In this document: in pieces, positions 1 through 8,582 of the stretch
How the letters are laid out: each line of letters begins with the position of its first letter
Position numbering within the stretch: position 1 is the stretch's first letter
DNA from: Mycobacterium shigaense
GTDB taxonomy: Bacteria > Actinomycetota > Actinomycetes > Mycobacteriales > Mycobacteriaceae
Assembly (NCBI RefSeq): GCF_002356315.1
Contig: NZ_AP018164.1
Location: forward strand, 4,712,001-4,776,000
DNA length: 64,000 bases
Direction: 5' to 3'
Made by a program: the position numbers and the translations under genes
The notes under the pieces: generated by a model
What the model saw: the letters and a program-made list of their open reading frames with translations, nothing else
Told to the model about the DNA's origin: nothing
Databases searched by the model: none

Positions 1-1
1 A

Positions 2-115
2 CGCCCACTGCCAGATGCGGTCCATGCAGTGGAGGCTAGACCCGTCGACCCCCTCGCCGTTAGGTTCGAGCACTTACATCAGGCGATTGCGCTCGATCCG
101 GACTTGCCCTGCTGA
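2..115 (+). CDS. Possible 3' end of a gene entering from the left edge
   Basis: Frame 2 is open from the window edge to a TGA at 113-115 and would encode about 37 residues ending in a Leu-Pro-Cys tail. Composition is compatible with coding sequence (many G/C third positions), but frames 1 and 3 are also short and undecided. No family is recognisable. It may equally be non-coding spacer. Confidence 0.2.
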   Translation, partial: RPLPDAVHAVEARPVDPLAVRFEHLHQAIALDPDLPC

Positions 116-155
116 ACAGCGGTGACACCAACGTGTGTCTCGGAATAGACCCGAA

Positions 156-953
156 TCACTGGTGGCCGGGAAGGCCGTCGATGACGCCCTGGATACCCTT
201 CAGGTCCCCTTGGAAGTCGTGCAGTTTCCCTTCGATGGCCTTCTCGTCGGAAAAAGTGTTCTGGTAGGCCTGCTGCAGGCCGCTCCCGATGGACGGTTGC
301 GACTGAGGGCAATACGAGACGATGGCACCCGCAATGACGTTGGTGCTTTGACTGGCGTCCCATATCGTCGACCCCTGAACGAACTTGAGCGCATCCTCGA
401 AGTTGGGTTGGCGCGCCAGGAAGTCACACACCGCGTGCCCCTGGGACGTCACGTAGTCCTGGCTGGGCACCGGCACGCCCTCGTTCTTCAACGTCTCGAC
501 GAGCGCCGCGTCGACGATGTTGATCCGCGGAATGGGTCCGATCGGCGACATGGGCTTGGCCGGCGCGGCGGACGGCGGGGCATCCTTGGACTGCGCGTCC
601 GCCGACTGTGACGCTGAATCGTGTTGGCGCAACGCGAACACCACGACCACCGCGGCGAAGACGGCCACCAGCGACATTGGCAGCGCCGCCAGCAGGCACC
701 AGCGGCGCAGCGCACTCGAACGCCGGCGCGCCTTGGGGCGGGTTTGGGTGCTGCGCGTCCATGCTTCGGGAACGAAGTCCATGTCAGCAGATGTCACCGC
801 GTTGGTGTGAAACGCACCCGCGCTGTGGGCCAGGAGCTCGTCGAGCAGCTGATCGGTTTCGTGGGACGACGGCTGACGGCCCTGCTTGCGCATGGATTGG
901 CGCCGAAGCGCGGCGCGCCGCAACTCCGAGTCGATGGTCTCGCGGTCGCGCAT
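156..953 (-). CDS. DUF732-domain membrane-anchored protein
   Basis: A 265-residue protein with a charged cytoplasmic N-terminus (about residues 1-85), one transmembrane helix at about 90-112 (LLAALPMSLVAVFAAVVVVF), a Ser/Ala/Pro-rich linker, and a C-terminal domain of DUF732 type. That domain carries the family pattern of a Val-Pro start, an HAVCDFL-like motif and a later SYCPQ motif, with two cysteines that probably form a disulfide outside the membrane. DUF732 proteins are common small exported proteins of mycobacteria with no known biochemical role. The ATG at 953 was chosen because the sequence upstream does not look like coding sequence. An internal ATG at 893 is possible. Confidence 0.75.
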   Translation of the reverse strand: MRDRETIDSELRRAALRRQSMRKQGRQPSSHETDQLLDELLAHSAGAFHTNAVTSADMDFVPEAWTRSTQTRPKARRRSSALRRWCLLAALPMSLVAVFAAVVVVFALRQHDSASQSADAQSKDAPPSAAPAKPMSPIGPIPRINIVDAALVETLKNEGVPVPSQDYVTSQGHAVCDFLARQPNFEDALKFVQGSTIWDASQSTNVIAGAIVSYCPQSQPSIGSGLQQAYQNTFSDEKAIEGKLHDFQGDLKGIQGVIDGLPGHQ

Positions 954-1015
954 ATCGACCAGTTTGCGAGTGTTGCGACATTGTGACAAGTCCAGGCAAC
1001 CCCGCACCCCCGCGC

Positions 1016-2155
1016 TCAGAACACCCCGAGTTCGCGGAGTTTGTCTCCGTAGGCGTTGACGTCGGCCGCGAACAATTGCGGTTGTTCGAATGCGGCGAAG
1101 TGTCCGCCGCGGTCCTGTACGGCGTGATGCACCAGGTTGTAACGGCGTTCGGCCCACACGCGAGGCGTTTGCAGCAACTCGAAGGGATACACCGCGTAGC
1201 CGGTCGGGACATCGACCCGGCCGTGCCATTCGCTCAGCGCCGAGTTGCCGGCGCGGTCGGCCTCGCAATACAACCGCGCAGCCGACGTCGCCGTGCCGGT
1301 AAGCCAGTACATCATCAGGTTGTCGATCAGGCGATCGGTTCGGATGGGCATGCCCTCGCGGATGTCGCACCAGGCGTGGAACTTCTCCAGGATCCAGCCG
1401 GCCAGGCCCAACGGGGAATCGTCGAGTCCGAAGCCTAACGAGTGCGGACGGGTGGACTGGATCTGCAAGTAGGCCGTCCCATCGGCGAGGCGGTCGGCGG
1501 ACGAGACGATCGCGGCGAGTTCGCCTTCCGTCACCCCTGTCATCGCGTCGGCGCCGTCACCGGCGAAGGGGGCGAACAGCATGTTGGTGTGGATGGCCGC
1601 CACGCGTGGCGCGTAGTGCTCCCCGAGGTGGCGGACGACGATCGCGCCCCAGTCGCCGCCCTGGGCGAGATAGCGGTCGTAGCCGAGCTGGGACATCACG
1701 TCGTCGACAGCGGCGGCGACCTTGGCGACATCGACGCCCCGCTGCGTCGTCGGACCCGAGAAGCCGTAGCCGGGCATCGAGACCACGACGGCGTGGAAGC
1801 GTTCCCGCAGCGCCGGAAGCACGTCGAGGAACTCGACGATAGACCCCGGCCATCCGTGCACCAGCACGAGCGGGATCGCATCGGCGTCGCCGGAGCGGGC
1901 GTGCAGCAGGTGGACTCGCTGTCCGGCCGCGGTCGTGATCTGCGAGCCCCACCCGTTCAGCTCGGATTCGGTTGCCCGCCAATCATATCCGGCGCGCCAG
2001 CGCTCGACGATCGTCCGCAGGAAGGCCTGCTCGGTTCCGTAGTCCCACCCGCTGTCAGCCAGCTCGGCCGGCCAACGCGCATTGTCCAGGCGCCTGCGCA
2101 GCTCGTCGAGGGCGGAATCGGGCACGGCTATCGGGAATGACTCCGGTGCCGTCAT
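1016..2155 (-). CDS. Epoxide hydrolase (EHN-type alpha/beta hydrolase)
   Basis: A 379-residue protein of the microsomal-type epoxide hydrolase family. The N-terminal EHN lid region covers about residues 5-110. The oxyanion motif HGWPGS is at 100-105 and the nucleophile Asp168 sits in the QGGDWGA elbow. The catalytic His is about residue 352 (DRGGHF), with a probable acid near Glu325. The expected reaction is hydrolysis of an epoxide to a vicinal diol through an alkyl-enzyme ester. Its ATG overlaps the stop of the upstream Baeyer-Villiger monooxygenase by 4 nt (ATGA), so the two are probably translationally coupled. The substrate is unknown. Confidence 0.88.
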   Translation of the reverse strand: MTAPESFPIAVPDSALDELRRRLDNARWPAELADSGWDYGTEQAFLRTIVERWRAGYDWRATESELNGWGSQITTAAGQRVHLLHARSGDADAIPLVLVHGWPGSIVEFLDVLPALRERFHAVVVSMPGYGFSGPTTQRGVDVAKVAAAVDDVMSQLGYDRYLAQGGDWGAIVVRHLGEHYAPRVAAIHTNMLFAPFAGDGADAMTGVTEGELAAIVSSADRLADGTAYLQIQSTRPHSLGFGLDDSPLGLAGWILEKFHAWCDIREGMPIRTDRLIDNLMMYWLTGTATSAARLYCEADRAGNSALSEWHGRVDVPTGYAVYPFELLQTPRVWAERRYNLVHHAVQDRGGHFAAFEQPQLFAADVNAYGDKLRELGVF

Positions 2156-4140
2156 CGCAGACCCCGCCCTGCCGCCGCCGGCCGCAGTTCGTAATCAGCC
2201 GGATCCGGGCGCCTCGTCCAGCGCCAGTAGTCGAAGATGCGGAACCCGTACAACGTAGGCAACCCGCCCGCGGCGTTCTTGTAGTAGCTGCTGGTGACGG
2301 CAGGGTGGCTATACACCATTGTTTTCAGCCGCTCCTGGCTTCGCCGGTTGTAGTCGTCGCACACCTGCACCCGCGGCATGGCCGAACCGTAGCCGCCGGC
2401 CACCACCATGTCGATGCACCCCATGATGTAGCGCATCTGACACTCCGAGTTGTAGATGATGCTGGCACCGTTGACCGCATTGGTGCCCGGACCGTACATG
2501 CAGAAGAAATTCGGGAATCCCGGCACCGTGACGCCCAGATAGGCGTACGCCGAATCCCCCCATGCCGCATTGAGGTCCACGCCGTCGAGCCCGCGCACGT
2601 TGATCGGGCCAAGTTGATGGTTGACGTCGAAACCGGTGGCCCACACCAACACGTCGGCGCGGCGGTGCAGTCCGTCGATGGTGGTGACCCCGTCGGGGGT
2701 GATTTCCGCGATGCCGTCGGTGATCAGCTCGACGTCCGGCCGCTGCAGCGTGGTGAGCCAGGTCCCGTTGTCTTGCAACGTCCGCTTGCCCATCGGTGGG
2801 TAGTTCGGCGTGACCTTCGCCAACAGCTCCTCGTCGGTGCAGAAGACCCGCATCCATGCGATAAACATCTCGCGTATTGCGTGATTCGACTCGCTACAGG
2901 ACAGGCCGCCGTTGTCCCATTCGGGGTCGATCCGCACCTGCTCGTCGAGCGCGTCGGCGATCGGCCACCACGACACGAACCGCAGCCAGCGTCCGTAGTA
3001 CGGCAGATGGCGGATCGCCCACCTGGCCCCGTCGGGAATGACGTCGTGGTAAATCGGGTTGGGCGCCATCCACTGCGCGGTGCGCTGGTAGACGTCGACC
3101 TTCCGTGTGATGTCCGCGATGGCGGGCACCAGTTGGAACCCGCTGGCGCCCGCGCCGATGACGGCAACCCGCTTGCCCGTCAGGTCGACGTCAGCGCGCC
3201 AATCCGCGGTGTGGAACGACGGACCACGAAAGACATTGGCGCCCTCGATATCTGGGATCACTGAGTTGCTGAACTGCCCCACGGCGCAGATCAGGGCACG
3301 CGCCGTCAGGGTCTCGGCGCTGCCGTCGGAGCCTTGAATCGTCACCCGCCAAGTCGCCGATTCTTCGTCCCAGGTCGCGCCGGTTACCTGGGTATCGAAC
3401 CGCACGTGGGCCACGATGTGGTGCTTAGCGGCGACGTCCTGCAGGTACCGCAGAATCTCGGGTTGCTCGGAGTAGTAGTGCGTCCAGTGATCGGTCGGTT
3501 CGAACGAGTAGGCGTAGTACTGATTGGCGATGTCGACGCGGCAACCCGGGTAGCGGTTGGCCAACCAGGTCCCGCCCACCGCGGACTGTTTCTCCACGAT
3601 CGTGAACGGCACACCGGCCCGCTTGAGCTTGATCCCGGCCAGCAGGCCGGCCTCGCCGCAGCCGATGACGACGACCGGAAAGTCGTGGCGCTGCTCCGGA
3701 GTCGACGCCAGCACCGGTCCGTCCTCGTCGGCATCGCTGAGCCGCAAGTCCGCGGCGACGTAGTCAACAAACTCCTCGGTTACCGTCCCCGCCGACATCA
3801 CGCCTAACATCACCCGCATCTGCTCGGCGTCTGGAACGAACGGCGGCGGGCAGCCGCGATCCCGGTAATCGCGGATCACCTCGAACGCGCGGTCACGCAC
3901 CTTCTGCTTGTCCGGCTCGCTCATGGCGCCCTGCAGGTCCATCGCGATGAGCAAGTACGGCCCGGGCAGCTCGTCCAGCAGACCCATGTCACCGGTCATG
4001 TGCACCATCGACATCAACAAGGCCGGGACGCTCGCCTCCGCGACGGCGGCCCGAATGACGTCGTCGGGATCGTCGAACGGAAGGCCGAGCAGCGCCGTCC
4101 TACCCCGCGCGGTCGAATTTCCCAGCGCCGAGCAATCCAT
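2152..4140 (-). CDS. Baeyer-Villiger flavin monooxygenase
   Basis: A class B FAD/NADPH monooxygenase of about 662 residues. It has an N-terminal extension of about 150 residues like that of 4-hydroxyacetophenone-type enzymes. The FAD Rossmann motif GCGEAG is at about 160-165, the Baeyer-Villiger fingerprint FRGPSFHTADW at 304-314 and the NADPH Rossmann motif GAGASG at 329-334. Such enzymes insert oxygen next to a ketone to give an ester or lactone. An in-frame ATG at 4200 would add 20 residues. I prefer 4140 because 4141-4200 is clearly lower in GC and holds a TATGGT-like -10 element. It forms an operon with the epoxide hydrolase. The substrate is not predictable from sequence. Confidence 0.88.
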   Translation of the reverse strand: MDCSALGNSTARGRTALLGLPFDDPDDVIRAAVAEASVPALLMSMVHMTGDMGLLDELPGPYLLIAMDLQGAMSEPDKQKVRDRAFEVIRDYRDRGCPPPFVPDAEQMRVMLGVMSAGTVTEEFVDYVAADLRLSDADEDGPVLASTPEQRHDFPVVVIGCGEAGLLAGIKLKRAGVPFTIVEKQSAVGGTWLANRYPGCRVDIANQYYAYSFEPTDHWTHYYSEQPEILRYLQDVAAKHHIVAHVRFDTQVTGATWDEESATWRVTIQGSDGSAETLTARALICAVGQFSNSVIPDIEGANVFRGPSFHTADWRADVDLTGKRVAVIGAGASGFQLVPAIADITRKVDVYQRTAQWMAPNPIYHDVIPDGARWAIRHLPYYGRWLRFVSWWPIADALDEQVRIDPEWDNGGLSCSESNHAIREMFIAWMRVFCTDEELLAKVTPNYPPMGKRTLQDNGTWLTTLQRPDVELITDGIAEITPDGVTTIDGLHRRADVLVWATGFDVNHQLGPINVRGLDGVDLNAAWGDSAYAYLGVTVPGFPNFFCMYGPGTNAVNGASIIYNSECQMRYIMGCIDMVVAGGYGSAMPRVQVCDDYNRRSQERLKTMVYSHPAVTSSYYKNAAGGLPTLYGFRIFDYWRWTRRPDPADYELRPAAAGRGLR

Positions 4141-4269
4141 GGGCTCACCATACAGAAGGTGTGCCACGTATGGTCCAAAACTACTATGCGGCGTGCCCAT
4201 TCACATCAAGCCCGCGTCAGGGCATACATCTGCTGGATTACGTATTGCCGCAGCGGGACCGGGCGGCGG

Positions 4270-5532
4270 CTACAGGCCGGCGTTGTCCTCCGCGCTGCGG
4301 CCCCGGCGGCCCATGAACCAGAAGATGACGATGAGCGCGACGGCCAAGCTTCCGTAGCCCAGCACCGACGGCCACCAGGGTTTGGGCGGCGGGGCGGGCT
4401 GGGCGGCCAAATCCTGACGGGTGGCCAGCGCCACCAGATAGCTGCCCCGGTCGGTGGGCCCGTAGCCGGGGAGCGGCTGGGCCTTGGTCACCTTGATCTG
4501 CGTGGAGCCGGCGGGATCGTTGATCTGACCCCACGCCAAGGTGGAGTCGTCGAGCAGGAAGGTGTCCTGACTGCCCGGGGGCTGATGCTCGTCGCGACCC
4601 ACGACCTCCACCTGGCCGACTTGCACGGTCTGGTTATCGGCGGGCACGGAGATCAGTACGTCCGGGTACACCGCCGGGGGAACCGGCAGTTTGTAGTCTG
4701 GCGGCGGTTTGCCCTCCCCCGCGCCCAGCGGGACCGAGGCCCCGCCGAAGAAACTGCCCGCCGCCAGGTGGCTCTCGCCGACCGCGGTGAACGGGAACAG
4801 GCCCGGGGCCGCGCCGTCGAAGACGATCCGGCCACCCGACGGCACGAAAACCTCCCGGTAGGCGCCATCGTAGAAATAGCGGAAGGACATCGCCTCGTCG
4901 AGCGGGTTGAACAGCGTTGGGCGGCCGTAGTCGTCGTACTCGATGTAGTCCCAATGCCGCGGGCGAGCCACCGCCTGGCCACCCACCTTGACGATGTCGA
5001 TGTTGCCGCTGTGGGCGTCGACGACGTTTTGCACTCGCTGGCCGAAGTCGTAGACCTGCATCGGCGGCGGCGGCGGGCTCGCCGGGTTGATCCGCGTCGC
5101 CGGTGCGCCCCTGGCGGCCGCGACCGCCGGCGGCGGCGCATCCATACCCTTCGGCGGGGGCACCAACGCCGCGACGCGGGGTGAGCCGGCACCCGGCGGG
5201 CTGATCGTCGGGGTCTGCGGGCCGACCGAGGTCGGGGGCGCCGGAGTGGTCGGAACGACCGTCGGGAGTGGTTCCGGCGGGAGGTTCACGGGTTCCGGAA
5301 TCTGCACCGGCGCCGGGCTCTGAGTTTGGGCGGGGCGCGGTGCCGGCGCCGAGTCGCAGACGTTCGCCGTGTGATACGCCGACACATAGAAACGGCAGTG
5401 CTGGCAGGAGACGGGGTTCGACCCGGGGCCGGCACACGGAGCCGCCTCAGCCACGCCGGGCGTCAGGGCTACCACCGCCGTCAGCGGTGCGAAAGCCACG
5501 ACGACTGCCGCCGCCAACCCGAGTGCTTTCAC
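4270..5532 (-). CDS. Exported Pro-rich protein with C-terminal membrane anchor
   Basis: Starting from a GTG preceded by a GAGAGG ribosome site, the product is about 420 residues. It has a signal peptide (KALGLAAAVVVAFAPLTAVV...), then a short Cys cluster with CQHC and two more cysteines. A Pro/Thr-rich linker spans about residues 60-160. A globular domain with YDDYGRP and FYDGAYREVFVPSGG segments follows, with another Pro stretch and a C-terminal transmembrane helix ending in an Arg-rich tail. This looks like an envelope protein anchored by its C-terminus. I do not recognise the family. An in-frame ATG at 5634 would extend it by 34 basic residues and spoil the signal peptide. Confidence 0.7.
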   Translation of the reverse strand: MKALGLAAAVVVAFAPLTAVVALTPGVAEAAPCAGPGSNPVSCQHCRFYVSAYHTANVCDSAPAPRPAQTQSPAPVQIPEPVNLPPEPLPTVVPTTPAPPTSVGPQTPTISPPGAGSPRVAALVPPPKGMDAPPPAVAAARGAPATRINPASPPPPPMQVYDFGQRVQNVVDAHSGNIDIVKVGGQAVARPRHWDYIEYDDYGRPTLFNPLDEAMSFRYFYDGAYREVFVPSGGRIVFDGAAPGLFPFTAVGESHLAAGSFFGGASVPLGAGEGKPPPDYKLPVPPAVYPDVLISVPADNQTVQVGQVEVVGRDEHQPPGSQDTFLLDDSTLAWGQINDPAGSTQIKVTKAQPLPGYGPTDRGSYLVALATRQDLAAQPAPPPKPWWPSVLGYGSLAVALIVIFWFMGRRGRSAEDNAGL

Positions 5533-5793
5533 CGTGTGACCTCTCTCAGAACCGCGCCGCTGCGGGATCTGGCCACCACCGAAACCGGTGCGTGCAGGTA
5601 GCGACGGTTTTGCCGTTACCTTAAACTTCGCCATTACCCAAGACGCCGTTACCTAATTCCCCGATCCGATCTGCTGCGGCCCATGCCGCCGGAATCTCCG
5701 AAGCCGCCGGACCCTTAGTTCGGCCCCCAAGTCTGTATCAGCCTACCCGGCAGCGTCGCGACGTCTATCGAACAGCACTTTTGCCGCGGTTGA

Positions 5794-6438
5794 CTAGGCC
5801 AGAATGCGCAATCCCCAGCGGTCCAACAGCGGCTGCACGAGCACGAAATATGTCGTGTTGTCGTCGCTCGTGAGCGAGCCCATCAAGATGCCGACCGCGC
5901 TGACGGTACCGTCGTCGTTCTTCACGAAGCCCGCGCTGCCGCTGTCTCCATTGAGGGCGTACACGCTGGCTTCGACGACCTCGCCGTCGATGTTCTTGAT
6001 GGCGCCGCACGTCTCCCCGGTTATCGCGCCGAGCTTGCAGAACGGGGTGCCCGGTTGAATCTGGGCGGCGCCCCACACGTCCCGGACTCGCCTGCCGCCG
6101 ACATCGCCGACCGGCCTGCCGACGCCGCGGTCAAGCCGGATGGCGGCGGCGTCCTTGCGGTCACCCTCCTCCTCGCTGGCGCTGATCTTTCCGAGCGGAA
6201 CGTTCTCCTCGTATTTCCACAGCGAATCCCGGTGGCTGTCGCAGTGTCCGCTGGTCAACATGTAGTAACCACCGTCGTTGCCGGTGGCCGCGAAACCGGC
6301 TGTGCACTTGAGGATTTCATCGCTCACCTGAATGCCCGGTGCGGGTGGCGCCGCGGCCGCCGCCGTCGCCGGATGCGCCAGTGCGGCCATCACCAGGGCA
6401 ACGGTCAGCCCTGTTCTCTGCGACCAACGAACGGTCAC
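5794..6438 (-). CDS. Secreted trypsin-like (S1) serine protease, copy 1
   Basis: A 214-residue secreted protease. The signal peptide covers residues 1-30 (Ala-rich). A complete catalytic triad is visible: His65 in TSGHC, Asp96 in KDAAAIRL and Ser166 in NGDSGSAG. Four cysteines (about 45, 66, 134 and 144) could form disulfides. The GTG start was chosen because GGAGGG lies 5 nt upstream. The track-length ORF would add 25 Arg-rich residues in front of the signal peptide. A clear paralogue lies at 10155-10811. The substrate is unknown; a folded exported S1 protease is the firm part of the call. Confidence 0.82.
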   Translation of the reverse strand: MTVRWSQRTGLTVALVMAALAHPATAAAAAPPAPGIQVSDEILKCTAGFAATGNDGGYYMLTSGHCDSHRDSLWKYEENVPLGKISASEEEGDRKDAAAIRLDRGVGRPVGDVGGRRVRDVWGAAQIQPGTPFCKLGAITGETCGAIKNIDGEVVEASVYALNGDSGSAGFVKNDDGTVSAVGILMGSLTSDDNTTYFVLVQPLLDRWGLRILA

Positions 6439-6597
6439 ACCGCCCTCCTCGGCCCCGGACACGACGCGCAAAAGACTAGCCCGCGGACGCCCCGGCCGCC
6501 TAGCGGCAATCAAAATGGCCCACCGGCAACACCTTTGGTGCGCTCAACAGCCGCATCGTCAGCGGTCTCCAGGACACGGCGGGGTTACCCTGTCCCG

Positions 6598-6864
6598 GTG
6601 AGCAGCAAGCAGGTGCCCGGCGGCGTGGTGCACACGGTGCCGACGGACCTACGCCAGGCCCTGCTGACCAACGCCACCGCGCTGGACGCCTGGAACGACA
6701 TCACGCCGTTAGCGCGTAACGAGTTCATCTGCTGGGTCGAGAACGCCAAGCAGGACAAGACGCGGGAGCGCCGCATCCGCCGCACCCAGGAGGAACTCGA
6801 GGAAGGCAAGCGCCGGCCCTGCTGCTGGCCGGGATGCAAGCACCGCGAACGGACCGGCAAGTGA
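6598..6864 (+). CDS. YdeI/OmpD-associated family small protein
   Basis: An 88-residue protein starting at GTG 6598. It shows the short YdeI (bacteriocin-protection/OmpD-associated) pattern: a DLRQALLTNATALDAWNDITPLARNEFICW-type helical segment, then WVENAKQDKTRERRIRRTQEEL and a Cys-containing tail (CCWPGCKHR). The stop codon overlaps the GTG of the following lytic transglycosylase gene (GTGA), so the two are probably co-translated. It is expected to be cytoplasmic. The family's function is poorly defined. Confidence 0.72.
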   Translation: MSSKQVPGGVVHTVPTDLRQALLTNATALDAWNDITPLARNEFICWVENAKQDKTRERRIRRTQEELEEGKRRPCCWPGCKHRERTGK

Positions 6865-7724
6865 AACGCGGCGCGGTGCTGGCCGTCGGCACGATGATCG
6901 GGCTCGCGCTCGCCACCCAGTCGACTGCAACCGCCGCCCCGCCGCCGCTGGGGGCGCAGCCCGCGCTGGCCGCGGATCCGGCGCAGCTGGCCGACGACCT
7001 CGTCGCCGACGAGCGCGCGCTGCGCGACCCGGCAACGCCGGAGCCGGCGCTGGTCGCGGCGGCGCACCGCGAGCAGGCGGCCTACCGCGCCATCGGTCGG
7101 CACCCCGAATGGGACGGGACCATCCGGCCGAGAATCCCGGCGGCGTTGGCCGGTGTCTACGACGGCAATGTCGACGCCCGCCGGCAGCTGCAGGCGATGG
7201 CGAACGTGCGGGACACGTTGCCCGCGTGGCGAATCGACCCGCCCGCCCCCGCCGACGAGCTGATGGGCGACTACCACGCGGCGGAGGCCGAGTCCGGCGT
7301 CGCGTGGAACTATCTAGCCGCGATCAACCTGGTCGAGACGCGGTTCGGCAGCATCCGCGGCGCGAGCACGGCGGGGGCGCAAGGTCCGATGCAGTTCTTG
7401 CCGTCGACGTTCGCCTCCTACGGAAACGGCGGCGACGTTAATGTCCCCCGCGACAGCATCATGGCGGCGGGCCGCTACCTTGCCGCCAACGGCTTCGCCA
7501 ACGACCACGATCACGCCCTCTACCAGTACAACCACGCCCACCAATACGTCCAGGCCGTCGACGACTACGCGGCGCTGATCGCTGCCGATCCCGCCGCGTT
7601 CGCGACGTTCTACCGCTGGGACGTGTACTTCGTCACGACCGCCGGGGATGTGTTGCTGCCCATCGGATATGCCGCGGAATCACCGGTTCCGGTCGGCGAC
7701 TACCTCGCAAGCCACCCGCAGTAA
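6861..7724 (+). CDS. Exported lytic transglycosylase-like protein
   Basis: A 287-residue exported protein. The signal peptide runs to about residue 27 (LAVGTMIGLALATQSTATAAP). A helical region follows, then an SLT-type lysozyme fold at about 140-235. The predicted catalytic glutamate is Glu159 in INLVETRFG, followed by STAGAQGPMQFLPSTF, the typical Gly-Pro-Met-Gln-Phe motif of murein transglycosylases. The expected role is peptidoglycan cleavage outside the membrane. The GTG start overlaps the stop of the YdeI-like gene by 4 nt. An in-frame ATG at 6834 would place charged residues in front of the signal peptide and is less likely. Confidence 0.83.
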   Translation: MKRGAVLAVGTMIGLALATQSTATAAPPPLGAQPALAADPAQLADDLVADERALRDPATPEPALVAAAHREQAAYRAIGRHPEWDGTIRPRIPAALAGVYDGNVDARRQLQAMANVRDTLPAWRIDPPAPADELMGDYHAAEAESGVAWNYLAAINLVETRFGSIRGASTAGAQGPMQFLPSTFASYGNGGDVNVPRDSIMAAGRYLAANGFANDHDHALYQYNHAHQYVQAVDDYAALIAADPAAFATFYRWDVYFVTTAGDVLLPIGYAAESPVPVGDYLASHPQ

Positions 7725-7734
7725 CCCGCCACGG

Positions 7735-8505
7735 CTACCGCCTGCGCGACAGGAATGCCCGCATGTGACGTTGCGGCTCCCCCGTCAGGAACGCCAGGCC
7801 GAACTGTTCGACGCTGTCCTCGATCGCGTCGTGCGTCGTCATGTCGAACCACGTGTTGAGTAGCCGCTTTTGCTGGCGGACCGCATGCGGACCGTATCCG
7901 GCGAGCTTGGCGGCGAGCTCGGCAATGCGCGCGTCGAGCCCGTCGGCGGCCACCACCTGGTGCACCAGGCCCCACGTGTAAGCCGTTGCGGCGTCGATGG
8001 TTTCGCCGGTCAACAGCATCCAGCCCGCGTGTGAGGCGCCGATCAAGACCGGCAGCAACGCCGCGTGGATCACCGACGGGATTCCGACCGCGACTTCCGG
8101 CATCCCGAATTTGGCGCCGGCTTCGGCGATACGCAGATCACAACACATCGCGACCTCCAGACCGCCGCCGAGGCACCAGCCCGCGAGCCGGGCGATGACC
8201 GGAACGGGGCATTCGCGGACCGCTTCGCAAAAGGCCGCGAGCCGGCGGATGAACGCCTCACCGCCGATTCGGTCGAGCGTGACCATCTCGTTGATGTCGG
8301 CGCCGCCGATGAACGCCTGCTCCCCCGCCCCGCGCAGGACGACGACGCGCACGTCGTCGTCTTGGCCGATCGCGTGAAATGCCACGGTCAGTTCCGCGAT
8401 GGCGCCGGAGCCGATGATGTTCAGCGATTTGGAGTTGATCACCTCGATCGTGGCGACGCCGCCCTCGCGACCGACCCTGACGAACCGCTTCTCCATCGTG
8501 TTCAT
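7735..8505 (-). CDS. Enoyl-CoA hydratase/isomerase family protein
   Basis: A 256-residue crotonase-fold protein. The first oxyanion-hole region is GEQAFIGGADI (about residues 61-71) and the second is AGWCLGGGLEVAM (about 108-120). The usual catalytic glutamates of hydratases can be sought at GLEVAM and at MPEVAVG (about 135). The expected reaction is on an acyl-CoA in beta-oxidation or a related pathway. An ATG three codons downstream is an alternative start. It is convergent with the transglycosylase gene and has no operon partner that would reveal its substrate. Confidence 0.85.
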   Translation of the reverse strand: MNTMEKRFVRVGREGGVATIEVINSKSLNIIGSGAIAELTVAFHAIGQDDDVRVVVLRGAGEQAFIGGADINEMVTLDRIGGEAFIRRLAAFCEAVRECPVPVIARLAGWCLGGGLEVAMCCDLRIAEAGAKFGMPEVAVGIPSVIHAALLPVLIGASHAGWMLLTGETIDAATAYTWGLVHQVVAADGLDARIAELAAKLAGYGPHAVRQQKRLLNTWFDMTTHDAIEDSVEQFGLAFLTGEPQRHMRAFLSRRR

Positions 8506-8582
8506 GCGCTCATCCTGGCCCGGGTCCGCACAGCGTGAAAGCCGCCCCGACGAATGCCAGGGCGGCTCTCACGAAGGGTTGA

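Noticed and set aside
60..90. T-loop-like GTTCGAG sequence considered as a tRNA
   Set aside because: No matching acceptor, D or anticodon arms could be drawn around it.
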